DNA of 64,000 bases from Mya arenaria (taxonomy: Eukaryota > Mollusca > Bivalvia > Myida > Myidae). The notes below the pieces were generated by a model that saw only the letters and a program-made list of their open reading frames with translations, made no database searches and had not been told where the DNA came from. Where the stretch lies: contig NC_069138.1 of the NCBI RefSeq assembly GCF_026914265.1, positions 29,596,262 through 29,660,261 on the forward strand, read 5' to 3'. Each line of letters opens with the position of its first letter. Positions within the stretch are counted from its first letter, which is position 1. This document shows positions 25,201-34,502 of this stretch, one piece after another. Made by a program: the position numbers and the translations under genes.

Positions 25201-28200
25201 GGCCCTTTATTTGCAAAAAAAGACTTGAAAAATACGTCCCGAAGATTGTTTCCGATCTAATTCTTGAAAACTGTTTGTCCAATCCTCACCAAACTTTTAA
25301 CACATGTTTGTGACCATAATATCTTGATCAAGTTCGATAGCCATGGAAATCGCTTTAATCATTTAGGAGTTAGGGCCCTCAGATTATCCTGAATAACCAT
25401 TATGGCTTATTTTCTGTGACAAAAAATCGAAGTGGGGGCATCCGTGTCCTATGGACACATTTCTAGTTATCCCTATGTTTATTTCTTCCTCCCAACTTTT
25501 CTTTGGAACTTAAAGCTGCACTCTCACAGATGGACTGTTATGACAACTTTTTTATTTTTTGCCTTAGAATGAGCCAATTGTTTACATATCTGCAAACCAG
25601 TGACATAAGATTGCTGACAAAAGTTTTTATGACTAAACACTAATGGTTTAAGAAAAATGCATAAAAAATCAATTTTTGAACTTAAATATGAAAATCTGTG
25701 ATCAGTTCTTCTGTCAGCAGTCTTACTGGTTATATCACTGGTTTCCATGCATTTTGGCATAAATTTGGTAATTCCAAGACAACAAAAACATATAAAAATG
25801 TTCAATCTGTGAAAGTGCAGCTTTAAAATAACCTTGTAGTTGTTTTTAAAAAAACACACACTCAATGGTAGGTGAAAATAGTATTTTTAAACTGTAATAT
25901 ATAGTAGCAGTGTAAAAATTGGTTGGTTTAACCAGTATTTATTTTAGATAGCAACACATAAATCATGAGCATTGTAGCTGATAAATAACAAAAGAAAAAT
26001 AAGACAGTGATTTCAAATATAATAAAGAACAAGAGCTATCATAATAAAGAACAAGAGCTATCAAAGAGAAAGCATGCTGGACTGTTCCTCCTTTTTTATG
26101 TATAATTATTGCAAAGTTTTGGTGAATCGTTCATGGATTGCTGTAAAATTAGATTACATTCAAAATCTTAACAAGAAACAAATAAATAAAGGTGCCAAAT
26201 TTGCATTATATGCAAGATTGAGTTATCATACTTGATTTTATTAATGCAATCCCTGCAGTAGTTGCAGATATATTGACTTAAATGTGGTTACATGCAAAAC
26301 CTTAAAGAAAGAAAATATAGTGATTTCAAATATAATAAGAACAATGCTAACAAAAGCATACATTCTACAGCATTGCCAAGTACCAAAACCAAAAAATTTG
26401 GCTTTTCTAGGTCTTTCTTCTGTAAAAGTTGTTCTAAACTGTTTTCCAATCAGCTACCTTGGCACCAAGTTTGATGAGCAATGCAGTCATTGCCACTTCC
26501 TTCTCGTTGCCACGGAAACCAGCAATGCCGTATTTGTGGACCTCAAACCGGGCCATCTCTAGATCAAACTCAGGATTTTCTTCATTACGGGGTATCTTCT
26601 CTCGACTAGGTCTTTCCCTTTTGGTGTTTTCTTGATCAGAGGGCTAAATAATACATAATTATACAAGAAATTTATTTGAAAGGCAGATAATAAAACAATT
26701 GATACACAGTACAGATAAAACTCTGGAATTTGTTTGGAGGAATCAACTCTCGACCGACTGGCTTCTTATTTTTGGGTAACAATATCTTGATTGGTGAGCT
26801 AGGAGATGCAGGTACATTAATATTGTTGTAACGAAAAAAATCATTTTCATTAGCTGTTTGGGGGTACATGTTTCCAGATTGGAGGGCTAGAAGATATAAT
26901 GTACATGTACCAGTACATTAAAGGTTACATTATACAATAAGATCAAACCATATATATACATGTACTGGTAAAACTTCATGTTGAGTAATTGCTGCTCTAC
27001 TAGGTCGCTTGTTGTTCAGTAACTTCAATGGATTGCTAGAAGATAGTTTATTATGACACAAATGTATATGTTAAAGGTATATTATGCAATATTTCATTAC
27101 GAAAAATATTTCGAAAACTTCGAAAAAAGGTCTGAAATAGAATTCTGTGACTCATATGAGTTGCCTCTTGGGAGCGACCATTAATATTCTAGTAAAGATC
27201 ACCGATGTCAATGACCTGGGTGTTTGACTTTATCTGACCCCAAAATGGAAAGGGATCAACTACTGACCATGAACAATGTGCATACCAAGTTTGATGCCAA
27301 CAAGACTGTGCCTGGATAAACTATTAAAGTAATCCTAGTCAAGTCAAGACAACACATTCATTCACTCAAATTCATGCACAACATGAAAAAATTGAGGTAA
27401 TTGATAAAGACTATACAATTCAGAGGCTTATATTGAGCATTTAAGGACATAACATACATTCAAGTGTAACAAATATTTAAAGACCAGACAGTCCAAGCTT
27501 CACCAGTGCCAAAATAACCAAATTTGGCAGCCAAAAAGTAACAATAACCAGCTGGCACTAATTTCCATCAAGAAATTATAGAAATATATTTTATGCAATA
27601 AACTTTTTGATTATGGTTAAAAAACTCAGAAAATGTTGTACAGTGAAATGGAACTATGTTAAAATGATTACGTGATAGGTGTGGGACAGCAAATCTTTAA
27701 ACTTAAAAATAATCTTTATTGATGAGAATATAAGATATGCATACCGAGTCTAATGCTCAAACTAGTGCCAACCTTGAAATATTTAATCCAGAATTGAGCA
27801 AGCCTGAAAAACATTTTATCACTGCAGGGCGTGTGCTTATTAATTATTGGAACACTGCATACCTCTGGTTTTTCCTTTCGTCTGCGGGAATGGAACACAA
27901 TCACTTCTGGCTCTTTCTTCTTCTTCCCAGCCTGGCCCTGTGTCTTCTGTGTAGCCTCCTCTTTCTTCCTTCGCTCCTTGTCGAGATCATGTTTGAACTG
28001 CTCAAGACCCAGCTCTTTTGATAACAGCTTTAAAGATAAATTATCTGTATAAAGGTTTTGAAAGAATTCATAATTATTATATCACTGTATAGTAATTAAA
28101 CAACAAGAAAATGTTCTTAGGGAAAACCTGTAATATTCATATAGACATTGTTTCTACGAGGCCCTTTGACCACAGCTTTGTGCCATGCTGTCCTTTTGAC

Positions 28201-30174
28201 TGACTGAAAAGCACCATGCTGCCCAATCTAAAATTCTCAATAAAATTTTCTAAAAAATAAAAAAAAATAAAGAATTAAAATCAGTTATAGGTTATTTAAC
28301 CCAAATCCAAAAAATGGATAAAGAATTCATTTCGAATATCCAGTATAAGAAGTACATTGAATTTCTAAAATAGGTAAGCTTGTGGAAGATGACAACACCT
28401 ATGATCCAGGGTGCCTTTTTAAAGGGATTATACACCAGATTGGCACCAAAAAAAAGTTTTTTCTGTAACGAATCTCAGGACAATTATTTAATAAAATGTT
28501 CTACTCTTTGATATCATAATTGTAAAAAAACATACAGTGTTGTATCCACTGTGCTACAAAAGGTTCACCCTGAATGCATGGAATATTTAAGCTATATTTA
28601 CCTAATTTGGTAATATCACATGATAATATCCAATCACGCATAAGAATGAATTCTACTAGGTACCTAGTAATCTTTTTTAATGGAAAAATACGAAAAAACT
28701 GCGAAAACTAAATTAATTGTAAACTATGTGGTACTTCAGTTAGTTAGTTTCAATGCATTGTACACATCGATACCAAGTTTATGTCAGTTTTCAACAATTT
28801 TTAAAAAAAAATCGCTTTTTTATCATAAGGTGTATAGCCCCTTTAAGGAAAGTGTAAGTAGTTTCATATTATGGTTGTTTCCTTTTTTAGGAAAAAATTC
28901 TCATGCCCTTTGTCAAACCTTGAAGAAACACTTACAGGAGTTAAAGTCTAGTTATAGTCTACCTTCAACTGCCTTTGGGATCCTGATATTTTGTCTCCAG
29001 TTTTATCATCATCTGAACATGTAAACTCATCTACGTCACTTCCAAAGCCAACTTCTTCATTGTCTCTATCTTCAACTCGTTCTTCAACCTTTTCTTTATT
29101 CTTTTTCCTCCTCTTTTTCTTCTTTCTTGAGTTGTTGCTTGATGTATCAACAAATGTGTTTGCATTATGTGTGTCCGAGCTGCCTTGACTTTTATTCCTT
29201 TTGGCTTGTTTATCTGTTTTCTTCTTGACCTTATCAATCGATGCACCTTCAACAACTGAATCACCTGCAAAAAACAATAACTGGTTGCGTTAGGCCACTT
29301 GAGAACTTCTTGTTCAATATTTGCCTGATGGTGAAAAGTGTAAAAAATATATAAATTAATTTAATTTGTTCCTAAGTATGTTCATATATATATCTTAAAC
29401 AATTGAAAGTTGACAATTTCCACTTTATTTGTATTGATTAAACTAAAATACCAATATAATCATAAAATGAGATTTAAGTCTTACATAGCACCTTACAAAG
29501 CAATGCCTCAAAGATCCAGCAGTAAATAATACCTCATTAAGAAATACAGAGGTCCCAGCATTGAGTCTTAAACTTTCTCTTTCTTTGATACTAGTAATGT
29601 TTTAGAAATTATTATATACTTATTCATGTAAATCATAATATATATATATACATCCTGAATCTTATAAGCCTTCAAGAAAGTAGATTTTTAATATCATCAT
29701 ATTTGAATTTTACGAAACATACATGTTTTGATTTTTAAATGTGTAATGTGTTGCAGTTACAAATCATCATGGTGACTGTTATGATATTTAAGGTTTAGCT
29801 TAAGTAATATGATACTCCCACCTCTAGAGTTTAATTATACTGTTATACTGCTAGGCACACAGTTGTCTTTTCTTGGTGTATATATGTAGATGAATAAATG
29901 GAATACAAAATTTAGTTGAATGTATTGTATTTTCCATAAACACCAAACATTAAAACAGTAACAAAATAAATCTTACCTCAGATCTTTGATATCTCATTCT
30001 CTATGTTACTATCAGCCGTATATTAATTGTGTACACTACCGGTATTATTTTTTAAGTACCTCATACATTAAACTCCATTAGTAAGTAACCATTACTTAAA
30101 TAAACAAATATAATTGTCATACCATATTCTTCAAGTCTCTGCAATAGGGCCTTGTCTACCACTTCCTTATCCAT
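22236..30174 (-). CDS. C1orf131: C1orf131 homologue (DUF4602 family)
   Basis: A nucleolar protein family linked to early small-subunit ribosome assembly. Minus-strand coding exons are 30174-30123, 29264-28963, 28027-27863, 26643-26458, 24303-24217, 23802-23753 and 22356-22236. All have GT-AG junctions and matching phases, and the total is 963 nt (320 aa; the human protein is about 290 aa). The start MDKEVVDKALLQRLEEYG is fixed by an in-frame stop just upstream in the same exon. The N-terminal ~120 residues are a Lys-rich coiled stretch followed by acidic residues. The conserved core spans exons 4-5 (FDLEMARFEVHKYGIAGF from residue 199, then LGAKPPKSDYLNYKEY). The tail GQVGRWKAGVQIV matches the family's C-terminal GxVGxFKxGxxxL pattern. 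Introns hold TTAA-flanked elements and a Helitron-like element. The 5' end probably lies near 32.48 kb, back to back with TRUB2. Confidence 0.9.
22525..23005 (+). mobile_element. TTAA-flanked inverted-repeat element with internal tRNA-like promoter, copy A
   Basis: The left end is AGGGGCTGTAC; the right end, on the other strand, is AAGGGCTGTACACC. TTAA lies outside both ends (22521-22524, 23006-23009), as for piggyBac-type MITEs. Inside is a tRNA-like module: A box TAGCACAGTGG at 22823-22833 and B box GGTTTGAACCC at 22866-22876, 33 bases apart, with a GACTGCA anticodon-like stretch between. The copy at 28423-28842 lies in opposite orientation. It sits just inside the last intron of the C1orf131 gene. 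Confidence 0.75.
24679..25466 (+). mobile_element. Non-autonomous Helitron-like ('pearl'-type) element with tandem core
   Basis: Lies in intron 4 of the C1orf131 gene. It starts near ATGCCCCCAC, has a (GTAC)n microsatellite at 24719-24746, then four diverged tandem units of about 157-171 bp beginning at 24748, 24905, about 25067 and about 25238. The 3' end has a perfect hairpin GTGTCC-TAT-GGACAC (25444-25458), followed eight bases on by CTAG (25463-25466) and a T, the Helitron 3' pattern. A short GTGGGGGCAT near the end mirrors the start. Bivalve 'pearl' elements share this microsatellite plus tandem-core layout. No Rep/helicase is present. Confidence 0.72.
25514..25822. mobile_element. TTAA-flanked MITE, copy 3
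   Basis: Same family as 1921-2266: AGCTGCACTCTCACAGAT at the left, its near-perfect complement at the right, and TTAA at 25510-25513 and 25823-25826. Shorter (309 bp) and more diverged in the centre. It lies ~50 bp after the Helitron-like element in the same intron. Confidence 0.78.
28423..28842 (-). mobile_element. TTAA-flanked inverted-repeat element with tRNA-like module, copy B
   Basis: An inverted relative of 22525-23005. Ends are AGGGATTATACACC and, on the other strand, AGGGGCTATACACC, with TTAA outside (28419-28422, 28843-28846). The A box TAGCACAGTGG is conserved, but ~60 bp that hold the B box in copy A are absent. Lies in intron 2 of the C1orf131 gene. Confidence 0.75.
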
Positions 30175-30497
30175 TTTTCAATGAAGATTGCTTAACGATT
30201 CAGGTATAACCTGAAATTATTAAAAAGTGTTTGCAATTTTATGTTTCTCATCAGTACTTGCGGGTCAGCCAATCAGTATACCTGCAAAGGGAAGTTTGAT
30301 AAATTATGTTAAGCAAATTATTATGAGACACTTTTCATTTCAGGTGCTGCTGGGCCAAATTGTAATGACACTGTCAGTGCTCTTGTATGAAAATCCCAAA
30401 TAGAAAAAGTATATATTATGCTGATTGCTGAACACTTTTAAAAAAAAAAATGGTGAAGAAACTTGGAATTGTACATAATTCTCATAAGACATTTTGA

Positions 30498-31069
30498 TGT
30501 AACGTGAGATGTCAAACAAGGCCAACAGATCCCTTCAGAGAAAAGCATGCTCGACCCTAAAGGGGTCCGGTGGTATTTTATTTACAGTAAATTCTCCATC
30601 CACACAAAGCGCAGGCTTTGCTAATTTGCATATTACCAACCAAGTTAACATTCGTACTATGCACGTACTACCGTCTATAACGGAATGTTATACTATGAAC
30701 ACACATCTACTGCTTGCAGCGGACCATTACACTACTTTCCTCTTCAAGAAGACTCGTCCCAAGCCTTGGCCTGGGAAACTTGTGGGTAAGGCAACTCTGA
30801 TTCGGCAGTTGTCAACATCCCACCGCTGCCACTATGTGTAACGTGCGACGTCAAACAAGGCCAACAGATCCCTTCAGAGAAAAGCATGATCGACCTTGAA
30901 GGGGTCCACTGGTCTTTATATACAGTAAATTATCAATCCACACAGAGCATGGGCTTTGCTAATTTGCATATTACCAACCAAGTAAACATACGTACTATGA
31001 ACATACTTCTGTCTATAATGGAATGTTATACTATGAACGCACATCCGCCGCTTGCAGCGGAACGTTACA
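30498..31069 (-). mobile_element. TRIM retroelement, copy 2
   Basis: Two direct repeats, 30498-30731 and 30837-31069, with TGTAAC and GTTACA-type ends flank ~105 bp. That stretch, read on the minus strand, begins with a GTGGCAGCGGTGGGATG primer-binding-like motif. Same family as 7057-7617 and likewise without coding sequence. LTR divergence points to an old insertion, and no clear target duplication is visible. Confidence 0.75.
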
Positions 31070-31506
31070 CTAATTTTAGATACGAGATTAAAAATATCTT
31101 TTACATTTCCAAACAATGATAATTTAAATGTTTTTGGCTTTAACAACATATTTGAAAAGTTTGTTGAGTTCAAAAACATCATGTACTCTTACTCACAAAC
31201 ATGTATGTGTATGAAAATCAACCAATCAATACTTATATTGCTAAATACATTACCTTCAATAAATATAGATATTAATAGTGTTATTGTTATTATTCTTATT
31301 GACTAAATTTAAGGTATATAATAATTATTAAAGTTGATCAATCTTGATTATACAGTATGAGTTTTGGAGTTTAAGAAGGTCTGTCTTAATTTATATGCCT
31401 TTTTGGGTACATTGACCAATGTCACATCACCAGTAGGACCTAGTCCAAATAATTGTACAGTGACGGATTTTTTTTACGATTTTTGATATGGCAAATCTTT
31501 CCTTTT

Positions 31507-31611
31507 GTTAGGGATTGGAAGAATCCTGTATAACGCGTCTATTATTTTAGACTAGACTAGACGTTAGGGATTGAAAGAATCCCATATAACACGTCTATTA
31601 TTTTAGACTAC
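31507..31611. repeat. Two-copy tandem duplication (~56 bp unit)
   Basis: Units 31507-31562 and 31563-31611 share GTTAGGGATT, AAGAATCC and CGTCTATTATTTTAGACTA. No function seen. Confidence 0.8.
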
Positions 31612-31804
31612 CTGCCAGGCTCAATAATGGCTCCATCAGTATCTGCTGCCCTGCCATCTATATTATTCCATATAATTATATGTGACATGATTTATTACAA
31701 TAATTAACAAACCTCTCTATAAGATTAAGATTAAGTAGTAGAATCCCTATTATGTCTGATTATTTTGACTAGTTATTAATGAAGTAAACCTGGGAGGAAA
31801 AGTG

Positions 31805-31878
31805 CGCCCGGTGTGGGGCTCGAACCCACGACCGCCGGAACACTAGCACGGTGCTCTTACCAACTGAGCTAACCAGGC
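31805..31878 (-). tRNA. tRNA-like gene, anticodon AGT (Thr), copy 1
   Basis: A 74-nt cloverleaf on the minus strand. Acceptor GCCTGGT pairs with ACCGGGC (one G-U type pair). D arm is GCTC/GAGC. The anticodon loop CTAGTGT reads AGT. T arm is GTGGG-TTCGAAC-CCCAC. Internal promoters TAGCTCAGTTGG and GGTTCGAACCC fit pol III, and TTTT follows close after the 3' end. The anticodon stem has a T-C mismatch and a G-T pair, so it may be a tRNA-derived repeat rather than a working tRNA. Confidence 0.6.
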
Positions 31879-31993
31879 GGCTGGTTCTAACCCACACACA
31901 CGACACTCCTCCCCCCGTTAACCTTTTAGGCCGACGGAGGCACTCCTGCCGTTTACCGCAGCCACCAGTAAAATAAACCTGGGAGGAAAAGTG

Positions 31994-32067
31994 CGCCCGG
32001 TGTGGGGCTCGAACCCACGACCGCCGGAACACTAGCACGGCGCTCTAACCAACTGAGCTAACCGGGT
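31994..32067 (-). tRNA. tRNA-like gene, anticodon AGT (Thr), copy 2
   Basis: A near-identical copy of 31805-31878 within a ~190-bp tandem duplication that also repeats the flanks (AATAAACCTGGGAGGAAAAG on one side, CCCACACACACGACA on the other). The acceptor is ACCCGGT against ACCGGGC, mismatched only at the first pair. It has the same anticodon loop CTAGTGT, the same stem mismatch, the same A and B boxes, and a TTTT terminator. Confidence 0.6.
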
Positions 32068-32452
32068 GGCTGGTTCCAACCCACACACACGACATTAATT
32101 ATAAATATGCTAAGTTGACTTCCCAGTGCATTTTTCAAATTGTAAACGTGCCAGTGGATATATATGATTAACTGTTTTTATAAGCTGGGCATATTGAAAC
32201 ACACTCATTACCACCATGAAAACAAACATTTTTGGAAACCTTTGAAATCAGATTATTTGGGTGTAGGACTATTTTCAAGAGGTAATATGACATGGTAAAC
32301 AATCAACTATTTACATCGAATAAGTGGTGATAATGGGAATAATTACGTTACAAAGTAAGAATTTATTTATATCAAGGTTGAATCGATTTACATAACACAA
32401 CACTTACATATATACTAATTCTTCTAATTTGTTGTTGTTGTTCGTCCAACGT

Positions 32453-32803
32453 GCGCATCATTCGGAACTCCTCGGCCATTTTTTTCAAAAACAACCTCGG
32501 ATGTATGCCGGTACATCAGTTGAAGTAGTTCGTAAAATTTTGAATTATATCATTAATTAATTGTAGTGTTTTAGAGTTGTATTTATTGATCTAAGTTTAA
32601 ATTGATTGCCATTGAATTGTATTATTGCAAACATAATTAAGAATCCCAAGAGTTAAGTCACAAAGTTTAACTGCTAAATAAAATTACTACGCGATCTACT
32701 TGCGGCGGACTTAAACGTACCACTTTTTGAGTATGTAAACCGTCCAAATACATCCGAGGTTGTTTTCGATAAAATGGCCGAGGAGCTCCGAATGCGTGCG
32801 CAT
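32453..32803. promoter_or_regulatory. Inverted duplication of a start-codon region; candidate divergent promoter
   Basis: Arms 32453-32506 and 32748-32803 are inverted copies of about 50 bp. Each contains ATACATCCGAGGTTGTTTT, then AAAATGGCCGAGGAG, TCCGAATG and a GCGCA stretch. Each arm therefore offers an outward-facing ATG (minus at 32479, plus at 32774). The minus arm continues open to a GTAAGT donor at about 32407, fitting a 5' leader exon of the C1orf131 transcript, which has an acceptor upstream of 30174. The plus arm faces TRUB2, which has its own leader acceptor at about 34462. AAAATGGC resembles a YY1 site. Both short frames would be upstream ORFs. Confidence 0.5.
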
Positions 32804-33201
32804 ATACTTACATACACACCGTTTCGAAGAAGGGAGACAACATCAGTTGATACAAGAAATGTGCATATCTTAAACCCATTTTAAAACGCCAATGTAGTCT
32901 GTAAGTAATTTGTACATATATTTTCACACGTATTTCTGTGATGGAATGTGATGTCAATGCTGACATCATTGCGGAACCAAAAAATATATATCACGAAATT
33001 AGATGACAAATGTGTTTTGATTCGTACCAGGAACATTCGTACCAGCAATATTCGTACTAAATGTTTTATTACTTTTTTTTGAAAGAAATTCATACTGTGC
33101 CTGTTTGACCCAATGTAACAGATCACACAAAGTAGTAAGTGCACCTGACAGGAGGTTTATTTGGCTCTTGTCATTTTGAGTATTTTGAACATGTAAACAT
33201 A

Positions 33202-33422
33202 ATGCACCAGTCAATTAATGTATCTGAGCGGTCCAGTGTTATACTGGGGATAGCCGGAGAAATGGGCTATAGTTTTACCCTCCAGGTGGCCCCGCAGTGC
33301 CAGGTAAATGTGGTGGTTTTGTCTTTGCGTCAAAAATAGCTGGGAATTGGCCACGCTATTCCCTTGACCTGGGGGTGGGGGTGGGGGTGGGGGGGGGGCA
33401 TTGTTACAATTGACTGGTGCAT
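33202..33422. mobile_element. MITE with ATGCACCAGTCAATT ends and internal poly-G
   Basis: The 15-bp left end ATGCACCAGTCAATT recurs inverted at the right, giving ~220 bp. Just inside the right end is a G-rich run (33371-33398) with four or more tracts of five G. No coding sequence; target duplication not clear. Confidence 0.65.
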
Positions 33423-34502
33423 AATCATTTATAAAAAAATACATATTTTTTGTGAGGCAAAATTCCGAATTTTATGGGCAGTTTATAAAAAACCTGAAAA
33501 AAAAATGCATTTAAATATACCATATTTCCCTACTTAGAAAATGGGGAAATTGGGTCCAGATTTAAACTTGAAAGTAGGAGCCTGTTTTATAACCGAGGCT
33601 GTAAGAAATTTAGAAAGAATCAAGTCGGAATCAGAAATATTCAATATATGGTCTTCGACTGACCGATTTATTGTCTAGTGATGACACCCTAATAATAGTG
33701 ACAAGACCACAACCATCGTATTAAGGCGACCATCTACATTGTTTCGCTACTATGAACCATCCATATCTTCTAATTGGCAAACACTTGTTATAAGTCCAAA
33801 CATTTGGTTGATCACAGGAGACTCATTTTGCTGCTTTATAATAAAATTATTTTAGATATTGTTCGTCGTGTTAATTTTTCCAATTTGTGACGTCAGAGCA
33901 TGAGCGGTGTAGAGATCAGGCGCGTGTCAATGGTTTGTATTTATATTGGTCAGTCTAATACCATACAACCCCATTTTACTACTACAATTGTGTCTATGCT
34001 GGTTAGAAAATTCCATTCCATCGGCAAAATGAGAATCAATAATCGTCGTCTGAGAACCTTCAAATCATGGCTGAAATGTTTGAATTCACTACAAATATAA
34101 TGAACCTTTGGGTGTATGAAAATATGACACACAAAATAAATCCTTAAGCATGTTACATTGTTCTATTTAAATAATATTAACCTACTTCCACATTAGAGAG
34201 CTCACAGTTGACAAGAAAATCGGGGATTTTCTTTAAGCAAATCAACAAAAATTAGTTGATAATTGACTGTTTAGCTAGAAAATTATCGCAGAGAGAGATT
34301 TTGAAGTACTGGATTCGCTTTTATAATTGACCCCGTCTTATGAACAAGTCTACTAAAAAACACCAGATTTCATGGGCAAAGTTAGGGGGTCATCTTATAA
34401 CTGGATTGCCATTATGGCGGGGAAATACAGTAATTATATCTCTTGTATTTTCATTGTTTTCAGGTTACAGAATACAACTCATGAAAATGTGAAGAGACAA
34501 AA

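Noticed and set aside
28680-29024. 114-residue plus-strand frame MEKYEKTAKTKL...
   Set aside because: Runs through the TTAA-flanked element and antisense to C1orf131 exon 2; a shadow.
31769-32038. 90-residue minus-strand open frame with FRRSWVRAPHRAHF repeated twice
   Set aside because: It is the translation of the two tRNA-like genes and their duplicated flanks.
32774-32884. Plus-strand frame MAEELRMRAHILTY as a TRUB2 N-terminus
   Set aside because: It stops after ~37 codons without a convincing donor; better seen as an upstream ORF in the inverted duplication.
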